NCBI GenBank assembly: GCA_964017045.1
Contig: OZ024798.1
Coordinates: 13,337,630-13,401,629 of the forward strand
Source: Omphiscola glabra
Lineage: Eukaryota; Mollusca; Gastropoda; Lymnaeidae
DNA length: 64,000 nt
Direction of reading: 5' to 3'
Each line of letters starts with the position of its first letter. Position 1 is the stretch's first letter. This document shows positions 46,250-58,990 of this stretch, piece by piece. The notes beneath the pieces are model-generated. The model saw nothing but the letters and a program-made list of their open reading frames with translations, was not told the DNA's origin and made no database searches. The position numbers were made by a program, and so were the translations under genes.

Positions 46250-48880
46250 TTTTTTTTTTTTTGGACCGTTCCTCATCTTTGTCCTAGAGAAGCCATGGTG
46301 GTAGGTGAGTCCAATGTAAATGAAGCGTTGCATGGCGCTGGCCAACAGTTGGACCTCATTGCCAAAGTAATACCTGGGCCCTAAAGAACGAGATCTCAGG
46401 CCCCTCGTAGAACATGCATGCTCGTTAGTAATGGTAGTTAAGTAAATATTTCTAATTTATGCATATAGGCTACTAAAAGTATGAATTAATCTTTAATACG
46501 ATTCAAAATTATAAATTGTTGTTTTTTTTCAAATATGGACCACTAATATTACACACCTGGTGCCTTCAAAATCCGGTTGTTGACGTTTTTCTTAGGGTTA
46601 ACTTCCCCCAAAAGAATACCTTCATTTATAAGTCTCTTACACCTCCGTGGGTCTCACACACCATGATACATCTCTTACACCTTGTTGAATCTCTCACGCC
46701 TTGATGAATCTCTCACACCTTGATGAATCTCTCACACCTTGATGAGTCTCTCACACCTTGATGAATCTCTCACACCTTGATGAATCTCTCACACCTTGTT
46801 GAATCTCTCACACCCTGATGAATCTCTCACACCTTGATGAATCCCTCACACCTTGTTGAATCTCTCACACCTTGATGAGTCTCTCACACCTTGATGAATC
46901 TCTCACACCTTGATGAATCTCTCACACCTTGATGAATCTCTCACACCTTGATGAGTCTCTCACACCTTGATGAATCTCTCACACCTTGATGGATCTCTCA
47001 CACCTTGATGAATCTCTCACACCTTGATTAATCTCTCACACCCGCTTATCTGCCTTAGCATGGGGAAAAGAATATTTAACAATAAGTATTTAGCTTTCGT
47101 CTAATTATATTTGTGAATATACCATCAACAAATAAATAAAAAACAATCAGAAAATACTCTTTCAATCGCTTTCTCATTTCATAAGCGATCATAAAAGCCA
47201 GTCATTAACAAAAATACATAATACAAATCAACTTATTTTAAAATAAAAAGTAGTTTTTTTCCTCTAAATTTTAATATGAAACATTATTGATCATTTTACA
47301 ATATTCTTGTCCACATGATTTTGTTTAAAGAACACCACCACGAGAAAGATATTATCCTTGACTTGTCAATGGAATTTCGGATCCATCCAATGCTCAGGTA
47401 AATTTTTTAAATTATCAATACCTATTAATTTAATATCACTTACAAAACAAGACAGTTTTAACTGCAATTGGGCCCCTAGGCGAGGTGATGCACTGGACCT
47501 CACTATTCCTCCCTTATCTCTACCAAAAAATCCCATTAAAGAAATGATTTTTTTATTTTAAAAAAGGAAATAAAATAATTCAATTATCTAAAACCATTAA
47601 AAATATAATAAAATAAAAGCTTTTTATTTGAAAATCGAAAACACTTGTTCAGAGAGAAAAAATCTGGACACATGAGTCTTGCTGTACTTTGAAAGCAAAT
47701 TAAATGGCCGAAATATATTTCACAATTAGTGAACACTATAGACAGCCTGAGTCCCCTGGAAAGCCTCTAGAAGCTGAAGTCCGGGGCCACTGCCCAGTGA
47801 TAATACCATAAGACGGCACTGCTTACAAGTTCTAACTTGTGATTTTCTTTTCTATGTCATATTCTGACATTTTACTTCATATAAACACACCTTTGACCAT
47901 CATTTTTGAAGTCCAAATCCACGTAACTAAAGATCGATACAGTCAAATAACTTATTTAGATTCAATGCTGTTTAATAGCTTATTTTGAATCGATGCTGTC
48001 AAATAACATATTTCGGATTCAGTGCTGTCAAATAACGTATTTGGATTATAATTTACTTTGTAAACATTCAAAACATCATTTGCTTGAAAATCTTGTTTTA
48101 TTGGGATCTTATTATCAAAAGTCGTACATTTGTTGTTATAAATTGAAGACTGCGACACTCGCAAGGCATTTTTGCGCCACACATGTCCAAAAAATAATAA
48201 ATAATTTACGGTTACACTGTCAACGCATCTGTCTTGGGTCCATTCTTTTTTGGGGAAAAAAAGGGTCATCTCAATGTCAATTTAGGATGGTTAATTGAAT
48301 TTTTTTCCGCAATACTATTTATTTATATCTGATTATCTCATGTAATCGATCTCATGATACGCTAATCTTTTTTATATGATTGTCTTAACTCTACTGGTTA
48401 CACTTCACGACTAGCCAGAGGGAATGTCCTAAAACCGCTAATCTACTGGTCAAACGGTACAACTGTTCAGCCTATTTTATTATAACCAAGTAGTGACTCA
48501 TGGACATCGGCTTTTTTTTTTACCCCCCCCCCCCTTGTATTATGTAGCCTACTTTCGCACCCTTGGGAACTACTTCAAAAACGATATTTAAACACAAAAG
48601 ATACTGACTATATTATGTTCGATGTAATAAATTAATTATCAGGGTTTTATTTCCATCTCAATGGAGCTATCGTTTAAAAAAATTAACCACCAAAGAAATA
48701 CATTATTTCCCATGTACCTGAATATCTAAAAGAACGGATTTCAAAACATGCACCATTAAAGAGCCTGCACATTTCATCACAGTCGGTACCAAGAGTTCCC
48801 AGTGCGGATGGACACAAAAAGAAGTCCTTCGGAGTGTGCTCAGTTCGCCTCAGTCTTTGCGAATAATTATTGAAAGACAT
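46250..48880 (-). CDS. Tentative two-exon gene of unknown function
   Basis: Exon 1 48880-48718 starts at ATG (context aaaATGT), gives 54 codons (includes PKDFFLCPSALGTLGTDCDE and M-C-R-L-F-N-G-A-C-F-E-I) and ends TCAG|gtacat in phase 1. A compatible acceptor tctttag at 46381 leads into exon 2 from 46380 with RYYFGNEVQLLASAMQRFIY, continuing open to an A17 tract and a stop near 46250. Phase agreement and protein-like composition are the only support. The opposite strand is also open over both exons, including a good Kozak ATG at about 46296 (plus). I recognise no domain. The intron contains a 19-bp minisatellite. Confidence 0.3.
46630..47042. repeat. 19-bp minisatellite
   Basis: About 21 units of acaccttgatgaatctctc, strongly homogenised. 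Confidence 0.97.
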
Positions 48881-49699
48881 TTTTGCTTAAATAGATTTTA
48901 TGAAATCAGAGCGCTTTGAGAATGCTAGAATAGCATTGCCACAAGTGCTATATTAGCGATCAACCATCATCATCAATCACACTCTCATTATTTCCATCCT
49001 CATAGGTTGTGGTCACTTTGAAGTTTTGTTCTTTTTTTATATATATATATATACCTAAATGTAATCAGGTACAAGAAGTAAGGTAAGAGGACACTACAAG
49101 ACTAGATGACTATTTCTAGTGCTCTACACAGAGGCTACTGAGTACATACATTAACCATGCCATGTGTCATACCTTTCCACACAATCAACTCTACAGTGTC
49201 AGCTGGCTTTTTTAAAAACAATAATGCTTGGAGGTTATGACAAAATAGTTTATTAAAAAGTCATTGGTATTTTAATAAAATTTAAACCTCGCCATAAAGT
49301 TACCACAAAAAAAAAAAAAAAAAAAAACAAAATACAAAAACAAAAACAACCTAACCCCCCAAAAAAAGAACAACAGACAACAACAACAGACAGACGCGAA
49401 CTAAAAAAAACACACAACAAACCAACAAAAATAACAAGAACAAAACAGCAGTTGTTCGTTTATCTGCTGTAAGCCTCTCCATAATTTCCTTTTTTTCCGT
49501 TTTTTAAAAAAGGGTTTGTTTCAACCCAAACTAAAGATCCGCACCACACGCAAGTCAGACTTTGTAATGATTTTATCCCACACAAGTCTGCACTCTAGTC
49601 ACAGAGGTGAAAGAAGTAAACAAGCTCTCAATAGTAAGTGGTTGGGACCAGCTAATGTGTGTTGCATGGCATCACTTCTTTTATTACTCGTACCATTGA

Positions 49700-52260
49700 C
49701 AGCTCCTTCAGATTGTCGATCTTTGTTTTACTCTCTAAAAAAAAAAAATGATGGCTGAATCGACACTCTCTAAATGGGTCTCGCTTTACACATCTTTGAT
49801 TTATTTTGTGACCTCTGCAAGCCTAGTTATCTACTATCAACTTCCCAAATACACAAATACGGTAGCCCTGGTGCATCAATTATTTCAGCATGCTCCTGCC
49901 CCCACCAAACCTGTCTAGGAATTCCTCGAGGGACTTTTTCAATCCATCATTGTTCCACTGCCTACTTATATCAAATATTACAACCATGCTTTGAAAGCTT
50001 TTAAATCCCTATTAAACCCTTCTGAAAAGAAAAAAAATAATATATTTATGTTTGATTTATGATCTCTGTATACTTCAAACCATCAACAAATCATAACCAT
50101 ATTAGCTTTACATTTCTTTCTTGAGCATCCATATGTACTTAAAGCACCATCCTCCTATTGGCTGAACTCACCCTCAATTCGCTTGAGTTTGACTGTCAAT
50201 TCTTCAACACAATCAGTGTTACTATGGGGACTAAACCAAACATTAGTGTTACTATGGGGGCTAAACCAATCATTAGTGTTACTATGGGGGCTAAAATGGA
50301 ACATGGCTATGTGCGTTTTTTTAAAATGTGAGAATTTGAACACATAATGGAGAGACTACATTGGGCCATCCTTGAATTTTTACAACGGTACATCGATGAT
50401 GGTATTGGGATCACCAAACTGGAGATGAGTGAACTTGGCCTGTTCATCAACTTTATAGGCTATTTTAAGCCCTCCATTAAGTTCACTTGAGAGGTCTCTG
50501 AAATCTGTGTTAACATTTGGACATAACGGTCACCTTTCACAAAAGACTTCCTGAACACCTCCGCCTACTTTAAAGCTACCGAGAGCCACATCTATTTACT
50601 CTTCTCATCTTGCCACCCTAAATCCTGTAAAGACTCTATTCCCTTTTCTCAATTACTTCGTCTTCGTCGACTTTGCCCGCCTGAGGATGACTTTTGGGAC
50701 ATAGCCCTTGAGATGACATACTATTTCTTGTGTACCTCTCGCCCGGAGACAATGCTTTCGTCAGCTCTTCAAACGGGTTAAAAATGTAGCACTCATGCTG
50801 GTGCCTTTATGTTTAGTTCGAGTGACAATGATAACAGATTAAACTTATTCTCACATATCAGACCAACCATATTTTTTCCTACCTTTCTTCCACTATTGCC
50901 TATATTAACCCTCTCACCTACTAACGGCCCATTACATTCCTCTTGCTGTTCTCTTACTTCCATCTAGCTATGTGTTTATTTAAATTTTTAAATGTGTTTT
51001 CATCGTTGTTTGTTCCCTGGATAAGGTTTCTATTCGACATGTGCCATGTTTTGTAGCAGCCTTCTTTTTCAGCTTTTCCAGTACTTTGCTTCGCATATTT
51101 CCTTCTAGCTAACCTGATTGCAGTCTGTCCCCCTTAATATCGTTTTTTTACCCTCCCTCCAGATAGTGTTTGATATTTCTACTTCACTCAACAATAGTTT
51201 AACTTGTTAATAAATACATCATCGACCTCTTCTCCAGCATAATAACAGCAGTATGGGGTACTTTTCCTAGGATTAACTTTCCTTGCGATTGTTGTACAGA
51301 AATTCTATATTATCGATTCCTTAAAGGATTCAAATGATTGTTGTGCACTCTTTCAACTCTCGATGTTTGCTTTTTTGCATTGTCATTATTTTGAACTATG
51401 GCGGACTACCAAATCCGCCATTAACTTCTGCTGCTTCTAGAATTCCTAAGGAATATACAATTTTTTTTAGATGATCAATCAATTTAAATTAATGTTTAAC
51501 TTTAAGTTGTAGCGAATTTACCATGGATTCAAGCTATATTTCAAATGAATGAATTCAGATTTTTGTCATGTCACATTGTACCCCCGAAAGCGGTTTTTGT
51601 GGCAATAGAGAAAACGTCTTGTTGATGGTATACTTAAAAAATGATGTTTGGTTATGCCGGAATTTAAAAAAAAAAACTTCTAAGAGCAAGGTGTCAAATA
51701 AAAAGTTTGAAAGTTTTGGTGCCTACTTTCATTGCATGACAGATTCACATTGCTCATCACATCCTCAAATGTGTTTTTTTTTTATTATGCCTGGCTAGAT
51801 CGCACACGTTGTTTGAAATATTTGTCTCATGCCACACGTGAAACAATGTCATAAAAATGAAGTAAGAACGAAAGAGAACGGCTGATTTATTAATTTTAAA
51901 AAAAAAATGAAAAATTGCATGCCTTATTGTTTATGGGTTGCAAATGCAAAATTCTTTTGTTTAAAAAAAAACAACATACTAATTAATTTTAAAATCCTCT
52001 CGGGTGGTTAAAATGTAATACGATTTCTGATTTTATAGGAAAGTAGTAAAACACAGTAAGGTTAAACCTGATAAAAGGAACGCAACAAAACAATGAACGT
52101 GTCGACAGGAAGCCTTCGTCAGCGAACAAACAGAAAAACAAATAAAATTGAATTAAAAAATGTATCAAAAAATATATCAGGTTTAACCTTACTGTGTTTT
52201 ACTAATTTTCTATTGTGCTAACCTGATTGCAGTCTCCTCCATTATTACCTTTTTTTCTGA
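49700..52260 (+). pseudogene. Decayed Penelope-like retroelement
   Basis: Plus-strand fragments of a reverse transcriptase: a frameshifted K-I-H-K-x-G-S-P-G block near 49845-49890, FQSIIVPLPTYIKYYNHALK in the next frame, RYIDDGIGITKLEMSELGLF with the catalytic Y-I-D-D (about 50382-50441), SHIYLLFSSCHPKSCKDSIP then FSQLLRLRRLC. These match Penelope-like elements. Stops and frameshifts show it is dead. The block gctaacctgattgcagtct occurs at about 51111 and 52219, and an inverted pair (about 52044-52072 with 52171-52205, containing ggtttaaccttactgtgttt) surrounds a terminal motif, consistent with pseudo-LTR structures of this class. Confidence 0.7.
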
Positions 52261-52403
52261 CTTTATAACGGGAAAAGAAAAAAAAAGTTTTAGCCGACTA
52301 CCATTTTTAAAATCGAAACTGTTAAAATTCTTTTGTGGGAAACGTAAAAATTTAGATAATTACTTTAAAAAAAAATATAGCCGTCATGTTTCTCCAACTG
52401 CAG

Positions 52404-55400
52404 ATTCATTCTAAAATGTGCTCTACGTGTGAGGCTCAGAGACACTGACGATGGGCAGGATCCTGCAGCGTTCAATGACTTGGACGTGAACCCTACGTGG
52501 TGGAACCAACTCATTTCGATCTACTACCATGTCTTCATAGGTAAGTATTGCACTATACACATTTGTTTGATTTCTTGGGGGAAAACTGAACTTTAAAGAC
52601 ATAATTTTGGAAAACATGTTCTAGTTTTAAATAGAAAATGTAAGATCTAAACACAAATGGTTAATAATTTAACATCAATATATTTGATTAACTTTTTTTG
52701 GGGGATACATTTTTTCACAATATTTAACGAAATTAATCAGAAATAAAAATAATTCGTTTAAAGATTTTTTTCACACTCTGAATACAAAGTATTAGAATAA
52801 ATATTTATCGAAAAAGTCGACATTTTAGCCGAGTATAGATCGAATGTCGAGATAACATGAAATAATTATTGTTTCCAAGTAAAACATGTTTAATTGCAAG
52901 AAATTGTATTAAAATTAAATATAAACTTACGAGTTAAGTAATGTGGAAAAAAAGAGGGCCAGTTTCCTCTCCCAAATCCACATTACAGATACACATTACA
53001 GATACACCTTACACACTACATTACCTAAAAAAGTTTCCTAGTGTTGTGTTTTTTGTATTTTAAAATTAAAACTATTTTTTTTAAATTTTCTACGCTCTCT
53101 CTCACGTCGTGAAGAGGGTCACAATCCAGTTGAGTTTCGAGAGGAAGCAGTACCCTCTGGTCGGAGAGAACGTGAACATCGACCTTTGTTTTCACTGCCG
53201 ATGGGGAGCATGGGTGAGAAAAAAAAAGAAGAAAATATTGGCACTTTTGTTTGCATGCATACCAGCGTGTTAAATGTCCGAATCCAAATGGTAAGGACAA
53301 TTTTAAAACCGGTAACGTGATCGTAGTAGTTATTGAAAGAAATGAGCGGACAATTTTTTTTTTTTAAATGATAAAATCGCCATTTCTGATGAACATAAGT
53401 TACTGTCTCTGAACATCCAATGTTAAATTATATTATAACAAATAACCCCAATCAAACTAGCCGATTATTTAAGAGGAAAATATAAATAAATTATATATCA
53501 TTTAGATCTTATAAATCGGGGATCCTTCAAAATTTCCTGAAGTGAATTTTCACACGTGTCAAAGCTATATTTGATTTTTGAAGTAATCTGAGCGCGTCTA
53601 ATTTGTTCGAAGTAAATCATCGTTTTAAATTTCTAAGAAACAAACGTGCATTGGATGCACACATTTTAAAAAGAATTGAAACTGTCTATTAATGAATTAA
53701 TGTTACTATTAAAAATAATTGTTTTAAATAATCAAACCCACAGTTGCATCGCCACAGTTTCAGCTGGAGCACGTTAACACTTCGGAGATTGTAACGTCTT
53801 TATCAGATAGAAATCAACTTCATTTCGTAGAGTCGTCGTCTCCAAATATAGACGTGAAAGCCCCAAAAGTTGGCGTGAATGGTAAATATACACATTTTGT
53901 TCTTTTGAGTTATAAAATCTTTCCATTTCTTTTGTTTTTTTTTTGTAAAAGAAAATTAATATAAATGAAAATATCATAAATGGTGCTTTTTAAAAGTTAA
54001 CCTGTATGAACTTTAACTTCTAGATAATAGAGCAAGCTCACAACCAAATGCTTCTAGGAATCCACGTTCGTCAGCGCCACGGAGGCCACAAAACAGGATC
54101 CCTGTTCTTTCAGGTAAAGTTAATTTTACCGTCCCATGTTTTAAAATCATTTTTTTAAACTAAAAATAAAAGCAAATCGTATTAGTTTTCTGCGTTGACT
54201 TGAGCCCATCTATCTGATTTCTTCTTTGTCGCTTTGCAATTGTCAACTCCAAACGGAACACATGTCACTAAAAATCTCTTTCCACCACTTCCGTCCTCTT
54301 GTTATCTTCTGTGACATTTTCTCTCTCGCTTTGATCATAATGAAGTCTTTGTCAACCTCTTTTCATTGGTACTTGTGTGTGTGTGCATGCGTGCGCGTGT
54401 TGGCGTGTGCGCTTGCGCGTGCGTGTGTGCACGTTCGCGTGTGCGTGTGTGTATGGAAAGAAGGTGGAATCTAAGTGATAATGACTGTACAGGTGGTGGT
54501 ATCTTGTTGTAAATGACTAAAGAATGGCTGTTATCTAAGTGATAATGACTGTACAGGTGGTGGTATCTTGTTGTTAATGACTAACGAATGGCTGTTATCT
54601 AAGTGATAATGACTGTACAGGTGGTGGTATCTTGTTGTAAATGACTAAAGAATGGCTGTTATCTAAGTGATAATGACTGTACAGGTGTTGGTATCTTGTT
54701 GTAAATGACTAAAGAATGGCTGTTATCTAAGTGATAATGACTGTACAGGTGGTGGTATCTTGTTGTTAATGACTAACGAATGGCTGTTATCTAAGTGATA
54801 ATGACTGTACAGGTGGTGGTATCTTGTTGTAAATGACTAACGAATGGCTGTTATCTAAGTGATAATGACTGTACAGGTGGTGGTATCTTGTTGTAAATGA
54901 CTAAAGAATGGCTGTTATCTAAGTGGTAATGACTGTACAGGTGGTGGTATCTTGTTGTTAATGACTAAAGAATGGCTGTTATCTAAGTGATAATGACTGT
55001 ACAGGTGGTGGTATCTTGTTGTAAATGACTAAAGAATTGCTGTTATCTAAGTGATAATGACTGTACAGGTGGTGTTATCTTGTTGTTAATGACTAAAGAA
55101 TGGCTGTTATCTAAGTGATAATGACTGTACAGGTGGTGGTATCTTGTTGTTAATGACTAAAGAATTGCTGTTATCTAAGTGGTAATGACTGTACAGGTGG
55201 TGGTATCTTGTTGTTAATGACTAAAGAATGGCTGTTATCTAAGTGATAATGACTGTACAGGTGGTGGTATCTTGTTGTAAATGACTAAAGAATGGCTGTT
55301 ATCTAAATGATAATGACTGTACAGGTGGTGGTATCTTGTTGTTAATGACTAAAGAATGGCTGTTATCTAAGTGATAATGACTGTACAGGTGGTGGTATCT

Positions 55401-57609
55401 TGTTGTACATGACTAACGAATGGCTGTTATCTAAGTGATAATGACTGTACAGGTGGTGGTATCTTGTTGTAAATGACTAACGAATGGCTGTTATCTAAGT
55501 GATAATGACTGTACAGGTGGTGGTATCTTCTTGTTAATAACTAACGAATGGCTGTTATCTAAATGATAATGACTGTACAGGTGGTGGTATCTTGTTGTAA
55601 ATGACTAACGAATGGCTGTTATCTAAGTGATAATGACTCTACAGGTGGTGGTATCTTGTTGTAAATGACTAAAGAATGGCTGTTATCTAAGTGATAATGA
55701 CTGTACAGGTGGTGGTATCTTGTTGTAAATGACTAAAGAATGGCTGTTATCTAAGTGATAATGACTGTACAGGTGGTGGTATCTTGTTGTAAATGACTAA
55801 AGAATGGCTGTTATCTAAGTGATAATGACTTTAAAGGTGGTGGTATCTTGTTGTAAATGACTAACGAATGGCTGTTATCTAAGTGATAATGACAGTACAG
55901 GTGGTGGTATCTTGTTGTAAATGACTAACGAATGGCTGTTATCTAAGTGGTAATGACTGTACAGGTGGTGGTATCTTGTTGTAAATGACTAAAGAATGGC
56001 TGTTATCTAAGTGATAATGACTGTACAGGTGGTGGTATCTTGTTGTAAATGACTAAAGAATGGCTATTATCTAAGTGATAATGACTGTAAAGGTGGTGGT
56101 ATCTTGTTGTAAATGACTAAAGAATGGCTGTTATCTAAGTGATAATGACTGTACAGGTGGTGGTATCTTGTTGTAAATGACTAACGAATGGCTGTTATCT
56201 AAGTGATAATGACTGTACAGGTGGTGGTATCTTGTTGTAAATGACTAAAGAATGGCTGTTATCTAAGTGATAATGACAGTACAGGTGGTGGTATCTTGTT
56301 GTAAATGACTAAAGAATGGCTGTTATCTAAGTGATAATGACTGTACAGGTGGTGGTATCTTGTTGTTAATGACTAACGAATAGCTGTTATCTAAGTTATA
56401 ATGACTGTACAGGTGGTGGTATCTTGTTGTTAATGACTAAAGAATGGCTGTTATCTAAGTGATAATGACTGTACAGGTGGTGGTATCTTGTTGTAAATTA
56501 CTAACGAATGGCTGTTATCTAAGTGATAATGACTGTACAGGTGGTGGTATCTTGTTGTAAATGACTAAAGAATGGCTGTTATCTAAGTGATAATGACTGT
56601 ACAGGTGGTGGTATCTTGTTGTAAATGACTAAAGAATGGCTGTTATCTAAGTGATAATGACTGTACAGGTGGTGGTATCTTGTTGTAAATGACTAAAGAA
56701 TGGCTGTTATCTAAGTGATAATTACTGTACGATGGGTCGTACCCATGTAGTACTAACGGTGTTGGTATGTAGGTGATTAATACTGTACAGTATATTGTAA
56801 TGTCCGGAAGAAAGCACATTTTGAAGATTACCTCGATGGGTTGACGCGTAATTTTTAATCAAAAATTAAATATCCCTAATGATTATGTTATATCCTCAGT
56901 TTATGAATCTAAAGTTCCATTTGACTACAAAACAAACGGTGGAACAATTAATCCCCGCGCAGATATCTTAACGGCAGATGCTATTTATAAATATTTTTTT
57001 TAATTAATTGTTGTTGAAATTTTCAGGTGAACTAGTGACAAGCAGTACTAGTGACACACACATTTATAGACCATACCTAGATATTCGTGAAGATCAGCCA
57101 ACCGTCTATGTTACGGGGGCTGTGAGTGCCGGTACGTAGCTTTGTTAAAATGACACGCATATAGTACAACAAAGCCCCGTATGTTTAACAACAGTTAATA
57201 TTAAGGCTGCATTTCTTTCCCAGTTTGTGTTTTTTCACACCAGTTCTAGGTATCTTTTGGATGTGTCCTCGGGATATCAAGGGAGGGAAGCTCGAAGAAT
57301 TAATTGTCCTTTCATTGTTATCGTCCGCGCATGTGCAAAAAGTACAAGAAGCGATGAGCTATTTAAATGTATTCACATTACAAAACATTTAAAATGTCTA
57401 AAGAGAATATCAAAGCGTAAACAATAACAATTAATTCATTGACGTTTAGAGCGGAGACGAATTCTTATGACAGATAATAGAATTTATAATTATTTAACCA
57501 TCTTTATGAACAATTATGTGCGTCAACAAATGACTTTGTCATTTCAGAAATTTCACCTGCATTACTTAATTTAGAGGATTTCGAGGAAGATGAGGAGGAT
57601 AAGCCTTAA
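52404..57609 (+). CDS. Unidentified gene, 3' six exons
   Basis: Exons: 52404-52540, 53115-53213, 53744-53881, 54024-54113, 57027-57131, 57548-57609 (TAA 57607-57609). Each has a good acceptor and donor; from exon 3 on all joins are phase 1 and only one frame is open except in exon 4. The tail is polar and acidic (ends E-D-F-E-E-D-E-E-D-K-P), with a Ser/Arg/Pro-rich exon 4, so probably a disordered cytosolic C-terminus. Exon 2 has two open frames: one keeps phase 1 (GHNPVEFREEAV...), the other is more protein-like (VTIQLSFERKQYPLVGENVN) and would need a different exon 1 frame, so a frameshift or error near 52485-52495 is possible. The latter pattern loosely recalls an arrestin-type beta strand; I do not assign a family. 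Upstream exons are not established; 47331-47397 is phase-compatible. Confidence 0.5.
54465..56735. repeat. 64-bp minisatellite, about 35 copies, in an intron
   Basis: Units run aatggctgttatctaagtga, taatgactgtacaggtggtg, gtatcttgttgtaaatgact, aaag. Copies differ at few positions (aaag/acga, taaatg/ttaatg). It fills much of the intron between exons 54024-54113 and 57027-57131. Confidence 0.97.
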
Positions 57610-58990
57610 GTCAGCACAGTGCCTTTGTCGACCTCGGAAACAGTGGGAAAAGAGTGGGTGGGGATGCGGGTGGGGGTGTGGGTGTGTGTGAGGGTGGGAT
57701 TGTTCCTTTTATTTTCCATTTTTTTGGTGTAAAATTATTCATCTTGCTTACTAAATATTCTTTTCATTAGTTTCATTGTGTCCACGGGTACTGTGGCTAG
57801 AACAGCTGCACACCACCACATCCTCCTCTTGCCTTGAGGTGGGATCTGTGGGGATGACTAAAAGTTTTGTTTATCCTTTCTGCACACAAGAGTGTTCGAG
57901 ATAAATTCTAGTCTTCATATACTTCTAAGTCCGTAGCGGTAAAAGTCGTATGCGCACTTACAATGGCAATAGCGTTCAGCAAAGTAAGCTTATTGTTACG
58001 AGTCTACAGCTACCTCAGCCCTAAGGCAGCACTTTGAATTATCAAAGTTTGTTGTTTGTCATTTAAAAATGTCTTTCTATGCTTTTTACTTAATTCTAAA
58101 TATTGTTTTTACTCTATGCAATTTGTTATCATTCGTGAAAGTCATTATTACTGTTATTACTGTCAAATTCACTGTTGACATTTGATTAGTTAACAATCAA
58201 ATTGAAAAAAATGGGCTCACCACCTTATATTAAAACAAAATTAAATTAAATACATTTGAATTCAAATGATTTCTCCAACAAAAACTCACTCAGTCACATA
58301 GTGAAGTTATCTGACACAATGCAAAGATAATCTTAAAATAACATTATGTTGATTGAAAACATGAACTTTTATGTGCCTTACGCAACTGTGACCGTATTTT
58401 CTTCCAATGAAATAATGTAAACTACTACATCATTATGGCGTTTAAAAAATAGGCTCGAAATATGTTACTATTTGGAAAGTTCCAAATTTAAATTATCCTC
58501 AAGCGGAAATGAATATTTTTGCTTAGTTTTCTTTTTTATAAGAAATCGCTTTTGAGATTAATTTTCATGTAACTTAAAGAATTAAGCAAGAGCATTTATT
58601 CCTTAAAATTACTTAAGAATATACTTTTTAAATTAATTTAATTCTCATTATGTTAATTAGCACAGTCAGGGAAACAATGTAAGTAAAATGTTAGGATTTC
58701 AAGAAAATCTGTGGCGTGAAAATTACTCAAGATGTTTCAGTTATCACTCAGAAAACAGCTTTGATGATATATTTTTGTAAGGAGAACTGCAAGATCATCC
58801 TGTTTAGATATACTTGGACCATTTATTTATTTTACACATATTTTAATATTTAAAAAAAAGTGTGATCTTATAATAAACAGGTATATGTGACATCTGAATA
58901 TTTACTGCTTTTTCAATATCTTGAAAACTAATTTGTACAATGAAGTGAATGGTTTCTATTTATTTGGATGAATAAAAGAATACAAATTAT
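57610..58990 (+). other. Probable 3' UTR of the 52.4-57.6 kb gene
   Basis: No exon seen. AT-rich sequence begins with a GT-rich tract (about 57655-57700) and ends near a canonical AATAAA at 58971. Confidence 0.4.
58971..58976 (+). terminator. Poly(A) signal AATAAA
   Basis: First well-placed AATAAA I see downstream of the stop at 57609 in a suitable AT-rich context; earlier weaker variants may exist. Confidence 0.4.

Noticed and set aside
47952..48298. Open frames of about 100 codons on both strands
   Set aside because: They lie in AT-rich sequence with a short internal repeat (gtcaaataac..tattt) and show no splice or domain support.
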